The notes: generated from the letters alone by a model not told the origin. Positions 35,631 through 44,699 are shown, numbered from the stretch's first letter. The stretch is DNA of 64,000 bases from Rugamonas sp045984285 (GCF_045984285.3 NZ_JBJQIK030000002.1:620001-684000); one strand, 5' to 3'. Numbers and translations are program-made.

Positions 35631-35667
35631 GCCATTATTTTGGCACATATTGTTGTCAGATAAATTG

Positions 35668-35685
35668 TGACAATGTACAGTGTCA
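35668..35685. promoter_or_regulatory. TetR-type operator palindrome
   Basis: TGACAATGTACAGTGTCA matches its own reverse complement at 16 of 18 positions. It lies between the TetR gene and the monooxygenase gene (ATG at 35707). A second pair, TTGTC (35653-35657) and GACAA (35669-35673), overlaps it. Size and place fit a TetR site for both genes. Confidence 0.65.
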
Positions 35686-35706
35686 GAAAAAGGAAGCGGA
35701 GACAAG

Positions 35707-37152
35707 ATGGAAGAATTCGACGTTCTCATCGTCGGCGCGGGCCTGTCCGGCATCGGCGCCGCGCACCAGCTCCAGCAGCGCTGTCCGGACAAGCGCTTCC
35801 TGATCCTGGAAGGGCGCGAGGCCATCGGCGGCACCTGGGATCTGTTCCGCTATCCCGGCGTGCGCTCGGACTCCGACATGTACACCCTGGGCTACGGCTT
35901 CCGGCCCTGGACCGACCCGAAGGCCATCGCCGACGGCCCGGCCATCCTGCGCTATATCCGCGAGACGGCGGCGGAGGCCGGCCTTGCGCGCCACATCCGC
36001 TTCGGCCACCGGGTGGTGAGCGCCGCGTGGTCCAGCAGCGACGCGAGCTGGGTGCTGGAAGCCGAATGCGGCGGCGAACGGCGCAGCTTCCGCGCACGCT
36101 TCCTCTGCCTGTGCAGCGGCTATTACGATTACGAAGAAGGGCACCGGCCGGAGTTCGCGGACGAACAGCTGTTCCGCGGCCGGCTGGTGCAGCCGCAGTT
36201 CTGGCCCGAGGGCCTGGACTACAGCGGCAAGCGCGTGATAGTCATCGGCAGCGGCGCCACGGCGGTCACGCTGGTGCCGGCCATGGCCGAAACGGCGGCC
36301 CATGTCACCATGCTGCAGCGCTCACCTACATACATCGTTACGCGGCCGTCGGTGGACGGCATCGCCCGGCGCCTGCGCCGCATGCTGCCGGAAAGGGCGG
36401 CCTGGTGGCTCACGCGCTGGAAAAATATCGTCGAAGGCATCGTGCTGTTCCGGCTGGCGCGCAGCCGTCCGGAGATCGTCAAGGAACATATCGTGCGGCT
36501 GGCGGCGAAGGAGAGCGGCCTGGCGCGCGAGCATTTCACGCCGGACTACAAGCCCTGGGACCAGCGCGTGTGCGTGGTGCCGGACGGCGACCTGTTCCGC
36601 GCCATCCGTGAAGGCAAGGCCTCGGTAGCCACCGATACCATCGAGCGCTTCACGCCGGACGGCATCGTGCTCGGTTCAGGGCGGGAGCTGGCAGCCGACG
36701 TGGTGGTGATCGCCACGGGCCTCAAGCTGCGCATCCTTGGCGGCATGGCCATCACCATTGATGGCCTGCCTTTCGAACCGTCGCAGGCCATGGCCTACAA
36801 GGGCATGATGCTGAGCGGCCTGCCCAATTGCGCCATGACCTTCGGCTACACGAATGCTTCCTGGACCCTGAAGGCGGACCTGACGGCTGCCTATGTGTGC
36901 CGCCTGCTGCGCTTCATGGACCGCAAGGCTTATGCGATCGCCGTGCCGCAGAAGGAGGCGGACGTGAGCCCGCAGCCCTTCCTCAGCTTTACCTCGGGCT
37001 ATGTGCAGCGCGCCATCGCCGGCCTGCCGAAGCAGGGATCGCGCAGGCCCTGGCAGGTGTACCAGAACTATATCCAGGATCTGTTCACCATACGCTATGG
37101 CGCAATCGGCGACGGCGTGATGCGTTTCGGTGCGAAAGGACGCATGCCATGA
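35707..37152 (+). CDS. Flavin-containing monooxygenase, MymA/Baeyer-Villiger-like
   Basis: A 481-residue flavoprotein. The FAD motif is GAGLSG at 10-15, with EGREAIGGTWDLFRYPGVRS following, and the NADPH motif is GSGATA near 176. The Baeyer-Villiger fingerprint FxGxxxHxxxW appears as FRGRLVQPQFWP, with Gln where His is usual. It would insert oxygen into a ketone or lipid-like substrate. ATG at 35707 has GGAG five bases upstream. The next two genes overlap it in turn, and the order monooxygenase-SDR-hydrolase recalls mymA-type clusters, thought to act on fatty acids or steroid-like compounds. Confidence 0.92.
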   Translation: MEEFDVLIVGAGLSGIGAAHQLQQRCPDKRFLILEGREAIGGTWDLFRYPGVRSDSDMYTLGYGFRPWTDPKAIADGPAILRYIRETAAEAGLARHIRFGHRVVSAAWSSSDASWVLEAECGGERRSFRARFLCLCSGYYDYEEGHRPEFADEQLFRGRLVQPQFWPEGLDYSGKRVIVIGSGATAVTLVPAMAETAAHVTMLQRSPTYIVTRPSVDGIARRLRRMLPERAAWWLTRWKNIVEGIVLFRLARSRPEIVKEHIVRLAAKESGLAREHFTPDYKPWDQRVCVVPDGDLFRAIREGKASVATDTIERFTPDGIVLGSGRELAADVVVIATGLKLRILGGMAITIDGLPFEPSQAMAYKGMMLSGLPNCAMTFGYTNASWTLKADLTAAYVCRLLRFMDRKAYAIAVPQKEADVSPQPFLSFTSGYVQRAIAGLPKQGSRRPWQVYQNYIQDLFTIRYGAIGDGVMRFGAKGRMP

Positions 37153-37958
37153 AGCTTGAAAACAGCCTCGCCGTTGTGACGGGCGCCGGCAGCGGCATCG
37201 GACGCGGTATTGCGCTGGCGCTGGCGCGGCGCGGCTGCCACCTGGTGCTGGCCGATATTGCGCAGGAAGGCCTGTCGCAGACGGCGCGCGAGGTGCGCGA
37301 GGCCGGCGTGCAGGCGCATTGCTACCGGCTCGATGTGGCCGACCGCGAGGCGGTGCGCGAGCTGGCGCAGACCGTGGCGCGCGAGCATGGCGGCGCCCGG
37401 CTGCTGGTGAATAATGCCGGCGTGGCGCTCGGCGGCACGTTCCAGCAGGTCAGCGAAGAAGATTTCGACTGGCTCATGAACATCAACTTCCACGGCGTGG
37501 TGAGCATGACGCGCGCCTTCCTGCCGCAGCTGCAGCGCAGCGGGGAGGCCCGCATCGTGAACATCTCCAGCCTGTACGGCATTGTGTCGCCGCCGGGGCA
37601 ATCGGCCTATTCGGCCAGCAAATTCGCGGTGCGCGGCTTCAGCAACGCGCTGCGGCACGAGCTGGAGGGCAGCAATGTGGGCGTGACGGTGGTGCATCCG
37701 GGCGGCGTGGCCACGTCGATCGCGCAAAGCGCGCGCGCGCCGGCCGGGGTGCCGGAAGAAGAGATCCGCCGCCACCGCGCCATCGCCCAGAAGCTGCTGC
37801 GCATGCCGCCGGAGAAAGCGGGCGAAATCATTGTGCGCGGCATCGAGCGGCGCAAGGCGCGCGTGCTGGTGGGGTTTGATGCGGTGGTGGTGGCGCTGCT
37901 TGAGCGCCTGATGCCGGTCGCTTACTGGAAGCTGCTGAAGAAAGGGATCAGGACATGA
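37149..37958 (+). CDS. SDR-family oxidoreductase
   Basis: A 269-residue short-chain dehydrogenase with TGAGSGIG (about 12-19), NNAG, a Ser in NISSLYG and an intact catalytic YSASK. It would oxidise an alcohol or reduce a ketone with NAD(P). Its ATG overlaps the monooxygenase stop (ATGA, 37149-37152) and its stop overlaps the hydrolase start, so all three are coupled. The C-terminus is Arg/Lys-rich. It probably works on the substrate or product of the monooxygenase. Confidence 0.94.
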   Translation: MKLENSLAVVTGAGSGIGRGIALALARRGCHLVLADIAQEGLSQTAREVREAGVQAHCYRLDVADREAVRELAQTVAREHGGARLLVNNAGVALGGTFQQVSEEDFDWLMNINFHGVVSMTRAFLPQLQRSGEARIVNISSLYGIVSPPGQSAYSASKFAVRGFSNALRHELEGSNVGVTVVHPGGVATSIAQSARAPAGVPEEEIRRHRAIAQKLLRMPPEKAGEIIVRGIERRKARVLVGFDAVVVALLERLMPVAYWKLLKKGIRT

Positions 37959-38920
37959 TGCTGTTGACGCTTGGTCTTGCGCTGCTTGCACTGAGCGGCG
38001 TGCTGGCCGCCTTCACGCGCTATACCGCCGGCAAGGTGGAGGCAGCGCTTCCGCCAGCGGGGCGGATGGTCGCGGTGCCGGGTGGTCGCATGCACGTGCA
38101 GGAGCAGGGCGCGGGTCCGGCCATCCTGCTGATCCACGGCCTCGGTGGCCAGGCCTGCCATTACACCTACCGTCTGGCCGGCCTGCTGGCGCAGCACTAC
38201 CGCGTGGTGACGGTGGACCGGCCCGGTTCCGGCTACTCGGAGCGCGACGCTGCGCATCCGGCCAGCCTTGACGCCCAGGCGGACGCGCTGGCCGCGCTGA
38301 TCGATACGCTGCAGCTCGGGCGGGCGGTGGTGGTCGGCCATTCGCTCGGCGGTGCGGTGGCGCTGGCGCTGGCGCAGCGCCACCCGGACAAGGTGAAAGC
38401 GCTCGCGCTGCTGGCGCCGCTTACGCAATTGCCGGAACAAGTGCCGCCCGCTTTCCGTGCGCTGACGATAGAGTCGCGCGCCCTGCGGCAGCTGCTGGCG
38501 TGGACGGTGGTGACGCCGGCGACGATTGCGCGCAGCCGGCAGGTGCTGGAGCAGGTGTTCGGGCCGGAGGCCGTACCGCGCGACTATGCCGTGCGCGGCG
38601 GCGGCATTCTCAGCCTGCGTCCCAGCCAGTTCCTGGCCGCCTGTGCGGACATGCAGGCCGTGCCCGATGCGATGCCGGGCGTGATGGCGCGCTATCCCGC
38701 GATGCGGGTGCCGGTCAGCGTGCTGTATGGGCGGCAGGACCGGATCCTGGACTGGGAAGCCAACGGACAAGGCCTGCTGGCGCAGCTGCCGGGCAGTACC
38801 CTGCAGCTGGTGGATGGCGGCCATATGCTGCCGGTCACGCAGCCGGAATTGTGCGCAAGGTTTATCATGCAGGCAGCGCAAGATGCGTGGACCAAGGAAG
38901 CCCTGCTGAATGAAACCTGA
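37955..38920 (+). CDS. Alpha/beta hydrolase
   Basis: A 321-residue hydrolase with an N-terminal hydrophobic anchor (about 2-20). The oxyanion motif is LIHGLGG, the nucleophile elbow is GHSLGG, the acid lies in YGRQDRILD and the base His in DGGHMLP. It is likely an esterase or lipase, cutting the ester made by the monooxygenase. The ATG overlaps the SDR stop by four bases and its end overlaps the next gene by 11 bases. Confidence 0.93.
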   Translation: MMLLTLGLALLALSGVLAAFTRYTAGKVEAALPPAGRMVAVPGGRMHVQEQGAGPAILLIHGLGGQACHYTYRLAGLLAQHYRVVTVDRPGSGYSERDAAHPASLDAQADALAALIDTLQLGRAVVVGHSLGGAVALALAQRHPDKVKALALLAPLTQLPEQVPPAFRALTIESRALRQLLAWTVVTPATIARSRQVLEQVFGPEAVPRDYAVRGGGILSLRPSQFLAACADMQAVPDAMPGVMARYPAMRVPVSVLYGRQDRILDWEANGQGLLAQLPGSTLQLVDGGHMLPVTQPELCARFIMQAAQDAWTKEALLNET

Positions 38921-39854
38921 GATTCTTGTGATGGCGGCGAGTCCGTCGCCATCGGTGATGGAGCAGCTTGAGCGCCATTTCGCCTGCCACCATGTGTGGC
39001 AGGCGAGCGATGCGGACAGCTTGATCGGCGCTGTTGCAGACCGTGTGCGCGGCGTGGCGACCACCGGCATCATCGGCATTTCCGAAGAGCTGGCTGCGCG
39101 GCTGCCCAGGCTGGAAATCGTGGCGGTGAACGGCATCGGCGTCGATGCCGTTGCGTTCGACGCGCTGCGCCCGCGCGGCATCCGTGTCACCAATACGCCG
39201 GGCGTGCTGACCGATGACGTAGCCGATTTGGCTGTCACGCTGCTGCTGGCCACCACGCGCCGCATTCCCGCGCTGGACAGCTATGTGCGCAGCGGCGCCT
39301 GGGCGCGCAAGGCGCCGCTGGCGCTGGCCCGCTCCCTGCGCGGCAAGGCGGCAGGCATCTATGGCTATGGACGCATCGGCCGCGCCATCGCACAGCGCCT
39401 GCAAGCCTTCGGCGTGGCGTCGCGCTACTACCAGCCGCGCGTGGTGGCTGACACGGACACGCCGCGCGCCGCATCGCTGCGCGAACTGGCGGAGCAGAGC
39501 GACTACCTGTTCGTCTGCGCGCCAGGCGGCGCCGCGACGCGCGGGGTGGTGGATGCGGAGGTGCTGGCTGCGCTGGGGCCGGGCGGCACCCTGATCAACA
39601 TCGCGCGCGGCAGCGTGGTGGACGAAGCGGCGCTGATCGAAGCGCTATCGAACGGCACGCTCGGCGCCGCGGGCCTGGATGTGTTCGAGCACGAGCCCCA
39701 TGTTCCGCAAGCGCTGGCCGCGCTGCCGAACGTCGTCCTCACGCCGCACGTGGGCAGCCTCACCACCGAAACCCGCCACGCAATGGGCCAGCTGGTGGTC
39801 GACAACCTGCTCGCCCACTTCAGCGGCGCCCCCTTGCCTACCCCCGTCCCCTAA
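38910..39854 (+). CDS. D-2-hydroxyacid dehydrogenase
   Basis: A 314-residue dehydrogenase. The cofactor motif is YGYGRIGRAIA, the catalytic Arg lies in NIARGSVVDEAAL, the Glu in EHEP, and the His in LTPHVGSLT. This is the set found in glyoxylate/hydroxypyruvate reductases. It overlaps the hydrolase gene by 11 bases, so it is the last gene of the monooxygenase operon. A stem-loop repeat begins five bases after its stop. Confidence 0.94.
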   Translation: MKPEILVMAASPSPSVMEQLERHFACHHVWQASDADSLIGAVADRVRGVATTGIIGISEELAARLPRLEIVAVNGIGVDAVAFDALRPRGIRVTNTPGVLTDDVADLAVTLLLATTRRIPALDSYVRSGAWARKAPLALARSLRGKAAGIYGYGRIGRAIAQRLQAFGVASRYYQPRVVADTDTPRAASLRELAEQSDYLFVCAPGGAATRGVVDAEVLAALGPGGTLINIARGSVVDEAALIEALSNGTLGAAGLDVFEHEPHVPQALAALPNVVLTPHVGSLTTETRHAMGQLVVDNLLAHFSGAPLPTPVP

Positions 39855-39859
39855 AGCTC

Positions 39860-39904
39860 AGCCCGTGTCCACCTTGGTGCCTGACCCCAAGGTGGACACG
39901 GGCT
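39860..39904. repeat. Stem-loop repeat, copy 1 (perfect)
   Basis: Perfect 18-base arms AGCCCGTGTCCACCTTGG and CCAAGGTGGACACGGGCT, with loop TGCCTGACC. It lies between the convergent hydroxyacid dehydrogenase and Lrp-type genes. Two related copies are at 58341-58383 and 58408-58440. It may act as a bidirectional terminator or REP-like element. Confidence 0.85.
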
Positions 39905-39907
39905 CGA

Positions 39908-40375
39908 CTATAGGGGCAGGGCGGTTTTGTATTTGACTTCGCGCAGGGCGACGTTGGTGTTGATCTGGGATACGCCCTGCAGCTTGAACATTACTTCGTG
40001 CAGGAAGTTCTGGTAGGCCTCCATGTCCGGCACGATGACCTTGATCGTGTAGTCGGAATTGCCCGTCGTTTCGTAGCATTCCACTACTTCTGCGCGCGCC
40101 TGCATCGCGCTTTCGAAAGCTTCCACTATCCCTGCCGAGTGCCGGTTCAGCGATACGTGCGCCAGGCAGCACACCATCAGCCCGACCTTGCGCCGGTCCA
40201 CCAGCGCCGCATAGCGCGTGATGTAGCCGCCGTCTTCCAGCTCTTTCTGGCGCCGCCAGCACGGGGTTGCCGACAGGCCGACCGCCTCCGCCAGCTCGGC
40301 CGTCGAGAGGCGGCTGTTGTCCTGCAGGGCGGCCAGAATCCGCACGGATGCGGGGTCAAGGGAATGATTTTTCAT
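39908..40375 (-). CDS. Lrp/AsnC-family transcriptional regulator
   Basis: A 155-residue regulator. The helix-turn-helix (about 8-60) has LSTAELAEAVGLSATPCWRR, and the RAM/ligand domain follows, with TGNSDYTIKVIVPDM. Such proteins respond to amino acids. It is divergent from the indolepyruvate ferredoxin oxidoreductase gene, which supports control by an aromatic or branched-chain amino acid. The ATG at 40375 is chosen; a GTG six bases upstream is possible. Its stop lies four bases from the stem-loop repeat. Confidence 0.93.
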   Translation of the reverse strand: MKNHSLDPASVRILAALQDNSRLSTAELAEAVGLSATPCWRRQKELEDGGYITRYAALVDRRKVGLMVCCLAHVSLNRHSAGIVEAFESAMQARAEVVECYETTGNSDYTIKVIVPDMEAYQNFLHEVMFKLQGVSQINTNVALREVKYKTALPL

Positions 40376-40431
40376 ATTCACGTAAAAATCGAAAGGAACT
40401 TACTCAATTCTACCGTTGTCTTGAAAAAGCA

Positions 40432-40444
40432 GGAATATTATTCC
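40432..40444. promoter_or_regulatory. Possible Lrp-type operator
   Basis: GGAATATTATTCC is a 13-base inverted repeat with an odd centre, in the gap between the Lrp-type gene and the oxidoreductase gene. It resembles the AT-rich core of Lrp sites. Confidence 0.5.
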
Positions 40445-40495
40445 GCCACCGCCGAACTATCATTTCTTCTTCGATTCCTGCCTTAGAAGAAGCAT

Positions 40496-43400
40496 ATGAA
40501 CGCTCATACCGCGCACAGCGCCGCCGCCCTCGCAGCGGCGCAGCCAGCCGAGACACTGGCCGACCCCGATTACCGCCTGCAGGACAACCTCACCCGCGAA
40601 ACGGGCCGCGTTTTCCTCACCGGCACCCAGGCCCTGGTGCGCCTGCTGATGATGCAGCAGCGCCTGGACCGCGCCAATGGCCTGAATACCGCAGGCTTCG
40701 TCAGCGGCTACCGCGGTTCGCCGCTGGGCGCCGTGGACCAGGAGATGTGGCGCGCACAGAAGCAGCTGTCCAGTCACCGCATCGAGTTCCTTCCCGCCAT
40801 CAATGAAGACCTTGGCGCCACGGCGGTTCTCGGCACGCAGCAGGTGGAAACCGATCCCACCCGCCACGTCGATGGAGTGTTCGCCATGTGGTACGGCAAA
40901 GGCCCGGGCGTGGACCGCTCCGGCGACGCCATCAAGCATGGCAATGCCTACGGTTCCTCGCCGCACGGCGGCGTGCTGGTGGTGCTGGGCGACGACCACG
41001 GCTGCGTGTCTTCCTCCATGCCGCACCAGAGCGAGCAGGCGCTGATCGCGTGGAGTATGCCGATCCTGAACCCGTCCAACATCCAGGAGTACCTGGAGTT
41101 CGGCCTGTATGGCTGGGCGCTGTCGCGTTTCTCCGGCAACTGGGTGGGTTTCAAGGCGATTTCGGAGACCGTGGAAGGCGGGGCGGTAGTCGAGCTGCCG
41201 CCCATGCCCGTGTTCGCAGCGCCGGACTACCAGTATCCGGCCGAGGGCCTGCACTACCGCTGGCCCGACCTGCCAAGCCTGAAGATCGAGCAGCGCGTGG
41301 CCGAGAAGCTGAACGCCGTGCGCGCCTTCGCGCAGGCGAATTCCATCGATCGCTTCATCACCCAGGCGCCCGGCGCGACGCTGGGCATCATCAGTGCGGG
41401 CAAGGCTTACCTGGACCTGCTGGAAGCAATGCAGCGCATGGGCCTCACCCAGCAGCGGCTGGAAGAACTGGGCATCCGCCTCTACAAGCCGGGCCTGACC
41501 TGGCCGCTGGAACCGCAGCGCCTCGCGCAGTTTGCCGAGGGGCTGGCCGAGGTGCTGGTGGTGGAGGAAAAAGATCCCATCATCGAGCAGCAGCTCAAGA
41601 ACCATTTCTACAACCGGCCAGCCGGCGAACGCCCGCAGGTGCTGGGCAAGACCGACCTGGCCGGGCAGCCCATGCTGGCCGCCATCGGCGAGCTGCGGCC
41701 GTCGCGCATCGCACCGGCCCTGATCCGCTGGCTGGCGCCGCACCTGCCGCAGCTTGGCCTGCAGCAGTACCTGCCGGCGTTCTGCGCCGCCGATGTGCAG
41801 GCCAATCCGGGCAATGCGGTCCGCACGCCTTACTTCTGCTCCGGCTGTCCGCACAATACCTCCACCCGCGTGCCGGAAGGCAGCACTGCCATCGCCGGTA
41901 TCGGCTGCCACTTCATGGCGACCTGGATGCAGCGCGATACCGTGCAGCTGACGCAGATGGGCGGCGAGGGCGTGACCTGGGTTGCAGCCTCGCGCTTCGT
42001 GGGCAAGAAGCACGTGTTCCAGAACCTTGGCGACGGCACCTACTACCATTCCGGCTTCCTGGCCCTGCGCCAGGCCGTCGCGGCACGCGCCAACATCACT
42101 TACAAGATCCTGTACAACGATGCTGTCGCCATGACGGGCGGCCAGCCGGTGGATGGAAAACTGAGCGTGCCGCAGATCGTGCAGCAGGTGCTGACCGAAG
42201 GCGTGGTGCGTGCGGTGGTCGTCACCGACGAACCGGATAACTATGAAGACGTCACCCTGCCGGAAGGCGTGAAGGTCTACCATCGCCGCGACCTGGACCA
42301 GGTGCAGCGCGAGCTGCGCGATACGCCGGGCGTGACCGTGCTGGTCTACGACCAGACCTGCGCCGCCGAGAAGCGCCGCCGCCGCAAGAAAAACACCGCG
42401 ACGCATACCGAGTTCCCCGATCCGGCGCGCCGCATGGTCATCAATGCGGAAGTGTGCGAAGGCTGCGGCGACTGCGGCGTGCAGTCGAACTGCCTGTCCG
42501 TTCTGCCGCTGGAAACGGAACTGGGCCGCAAGCGCCAGATCGAACAGGCTTCCTGCAACAAGGACTTCTCCTGCGTGGAGGGCTTCTGCCCGAGCTTCGT
42601 TTCCGTCATTGGCGGCGAATTGAAAAAGCCGGAAGCGGCAAAGCTGGAGCTGGCCGACCTCGAACGCGCGCTGGCTGCCTACCCGCTGCCGGCGCCGCAC
42701 GATTACGGCAAGCCTTTCGAAATGCTGGTGGCGGGCGTTGGCGGTACCGGCGTCGTCACCATCGGCGCCCTCATCACGATGGCGGCCCACCTGGAAGGCA
42801 AGGGCGCCTCCACGCTGGACTTCATGGGCTTCGCGCAGAAGGGCGGGGCGGTGATGTCGCATGTGCGCCTGGCCTCGTCGCCCGCTGCGCTGAACCAGGT
42901 GCGCATCGACCTGCAGCAGGCCGATGCCGTGCTGGCCTGCGACCTGGTGGTCGGCGCCATGCCGGATGCGCTGGCCGTAATGCGCCATGGCCATACCACC
43001 ATTATCGCCAACGAGCGCGAGATTCCTACCGCCGCCTTCACGCGAAATCCGGACGCCAGCAACAATATGCCCGGCCTGTTCGCCCAGTTGCGCTGTGCGG
43101 CGGGCGAGGACCGCGTGTATGCCATCGATGCGCAGGAAGTCGCCGGCCGCCTGCTGGGCGAGCCGATCGCCGCCAATATGCTGATGCTGGGCTATGCGTG
43201 GCAGAAGGGCCTGGTCCCGGTTTCCATGACTGCGCTGCTGCGGGCGGTGGAGCTGAACAATGTGGCGGTGGAGATGAACAAGAAAGCGCTGCTGCTGGGC
43301 CGTATCGCGGCAGCGGATGCTGCTGCGCTGGAGCGCTTGTCGGGCGCGCGGGCGAAAGTCATCCAGTTCACTGCCCCGGCATCGCTGGAAGAGCTGGTCG

Positions 43401-44011
43401 CGCAGCGCATGCCACGCCTGGAACGCTACCAGAACGCAGCCTACGCCCAGCGCTACGTGGATGCGGTGCGCCGCATTGAGGCCAGGGAGCGTGAGCTGGA
43501 TGGCGAGCAGTCGCGCACGCCGCTGGCGAAAGCGGCGGCCCGCTATCTGTTCAAGCTGATGGCTTACAAGGATGAATATGAGGTGGCGCGCCTGCATGCC
43601 TCCGACGAGTTCCGCCAGCAGATTGCCGGCCAGTTCGGCGGCGAATACAAGCTGAACTTCCACCTGGCGCCTCCCATACTGGGCAAGCGCAAGCTGCGTT
43701 TCGGTGGCTGGATCCAGCCTGCCTTCCGCATGCTGGCGCCGCTGAAGGTGCTGCGCGGTACGCCGCTCGATCTCTTCGGCTATACGGCGGAACGCAAGCG
43801 CGAACGCGCACTGCGCGATGATTACTTCGCGCTCCTCGATGAAATGTGCGCAAACCTGACCTCGGACAATAAGGCAGTGTGGCTCAAGCTTGCCCAGCTT
43901 CCCGAACAGATTCGCGGTTACGGCCATGTGAAGCTGGCCAGCATGGACAAGGCGGAGCAGGAAGCGCAGCGTTTGCGTGCACAGCTCTCGGCGAACGCGC
44001 GGGCGGCGTGA
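40496..44011 (+). CDS. Indolepyruvate ferredoxin oxidoreductase, fused subunits
   Basis: A 1171-residue enzyme that joins the alpha and beta parts found as separate proteins in archaea. The N-terminal part binds substrate (FVSGYRGSPLGAVDQEMW). The middle has the TPP-binding region (CSGCPHNTSTRVPEG and AGIGCHF). An iron-sulfur segment follows (CEGCGDCGVQSNC). The C-terminal part (VAGVGGTGVVTIGALITMAA) is the gamma-like domain. It oxidatively decarboxylates aryl- or branched-chain 2-oxo acids to acyl-CoA. The ribosome site is weak (AGAAGA). An Lrp-type regulator is divergent. Confidence 0.95.
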   Translation: MNAHTAHSAAALAAAQPAETLADPDYRLQDNLTRETGRVFLTGTQALVRLLMMQQRLDRANGLNTAGFVSGYRGSPLGAVDQEMWRAQKQLSSHRIEFLPAINEDLGATAVLGTQQVETDPTRHVDGVFAMWYGKGPGVDRSGDAIKHGNAYGSSPHGGVLVVLGDDHGCVSSSMPHQSEQALIAWSMPILNPSNIQEYLEFGLYGWALSRFSGNWVGFKAISETVEGGAVVELPPMPVFAAPDYQYPAEGLHYRWPDLPSLKIEQRVAEKLNAVRAFAQANSIDRFITQAPGATLGIISAGKAYLDLLEAMQRMGLTQQRLEELGIRLYKPGLTWPLEPQRLAQFAEGLAEVLVVEEKDPIIEQQLKNHFYNRPAGERPQVLGKTDLAGQPMLAAIGELRPSRIAPALIRWLAPHLPQLGLQQYLPAFCAADVQANPGNAVRTPYFCSGCPHNTSTRVPEGSTAIAGIGCHFMATWMQRDTVQLTQMGGEGVTWVAASRFVGKKHVFQNLGDGTYYHSGFLALRQAVAARANITYKILYNDAVAMTGGQPVDGKLSVPQIVQQVLTEGVVRAVVVTDEPDNYEDVTLPEGVKVYHRRDLDQVQRELRDTPGVTVLVYDQTCAAEKRRRRKKNTATHTEFPDPARRMVINAEVCEGCGDCGVQSNCLSVLPLETELGRKRQIEQASCNKDFSCVEGFCPSFVSVIGGELKKPEAAKLELADLERALAAYPLPAPHDYGKPFEMLVAGVGGTGVVTIGALITMAAHLEGKGASTLDFMGFAQKGGAVMSHVRLASSPAALNQVRIDLQQADAVLACDLVVGAMPDALAVMRHGHTTIIANEREIPTAAFTRNPDASNNMPGLFAQLRCAAGEDRVYAIDAQEVAGRLLGEPIAANMLMLGYAWQKGLVPVSMTALLRAVELNNVAVEMNKKALLLGRIAAADAAALERLSGARAKVIQFTAPASLEELVAQRMPRLERYQNAAYAQRYVDAVRRIEARERELDGEQSRTPLAKAAARYLFKLMAYKDEYEVARLHASDEFRQQIAGQFGGEYKLNFHLAPPILGKRKLRFGGWIQPAFRMLAPLKVLRGTPLDLFGYTAERKRERALRDDYFALLDEMCANLTSDNKAVWLKLAQLPEQIRGYGHVKLASMDKAEQEAQRLRAQLSANARAA

Positions 44012-44147
44012 AAGGACGTCTGCACATCCATTACTTCGCAAGGTTCTGACTGATGTAAGGGGCGTTGTCCTACGTGCGTTGCCAAAGCGCCGTGGGACAA
44101 TTTTTGCTGGCCGCTACTGACGCGGCATTTCATTGAAGGAGATACCC

Positions 44148-44684
44148 ATGAAAAGCAAAATCGCCTTGATTCTTACTGCATTGCTGGTCAGCGCAGGTGT
44201 GGTTGCCCAGTCGACGGACACCAGCACTGACCCGCAGAAACAGTCCACTTCGAAGAAAAAACAGAAGAAGTCCAACAGCTCTGCTGACCGCACTTCTTCC
44301 GGTGCAAGCGGTACTGCAGGCTCCAGCTCAACCGACAGCTCGATGAGCAGCGGCAGCAGCCAGTCCGGTACGAGCGGCAGCGGTAACCGGGGCGACAGCG
44401 GCACCGATACCTGGCGCGGTTCCAGCGGCACAAGCGGCATGAACAGCTCTGGCGCATCGGGCACCGGGACGTCGGGCACTGGCGGCACCTCCGGCACCTC
44501 CGGCACCTCCGGCACCACAAGCGGCACCAGTGGTTCTTCCGGCACGACCGGCACTTCCGGCACCAGCGGTTCGTCCGGCATGACCGGCACCTCGGACACC
44601 TCGGGCACGAGCGGTACCAGCAGCTCCGGTACCAGCACCAATACCAGCAGCGGCACCGCAACCACGCCGCCGCCAACTCGCTGA
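44148..44684 (+). CDS. Secreted Ser/Gly/Thr-repeat protein
   Basis: A 178-residue protein with a signal peptide (1-20, cleaved after VVAQ). A Lys-rich patch (KKKQKK, about 37-42) follows, then a low-complexity region (about 50-170) of GTSG, SGTSGTSG and SSGT units. There is no fold to recognise; it is likely disordered and may act in the envelope, surface or as a stress protein. The strong ribosome site GAAGGAG sits before ATG 44148. A hairpin follows the stop. Confidence 0.78.
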   Translation: MKSKIALILTALLVSAGVVAQSTDTSTDPQKQSTSKKKQKKSNSSADRTSSGASGTAGSSSTDSSMSSGSSQSGTSGSGNRGDSGTDTWRGSSGTSGMNSSGASGTGTSGTGGTSGTSGTSGTTSGTSGSSGTTGTSGTSGSSGMTGTSDTSGTSGTSSSGTSTNTSSGTATTPPPTR

Positions 44685-44699
44685 TCCGCCCAGCGCCAT

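Noticed and set aside
40460..44041. A 1193-codon open frame on the minus strand opposite the indolepyruvate oxidoreductase
   Set aside because: GC-rich codon bias leaves the antisense frame open; it has no domain, while the plus strand has a full enzyme with conserved motifs.
44114..44665. A Pro/Val/Glu-rich minus-strand frame opposite the Ser/Gly/Thr-repeat gene
   Set aside because: It mirrors the repeat. The plus strand has a signal peptide and a strong ribosome site.
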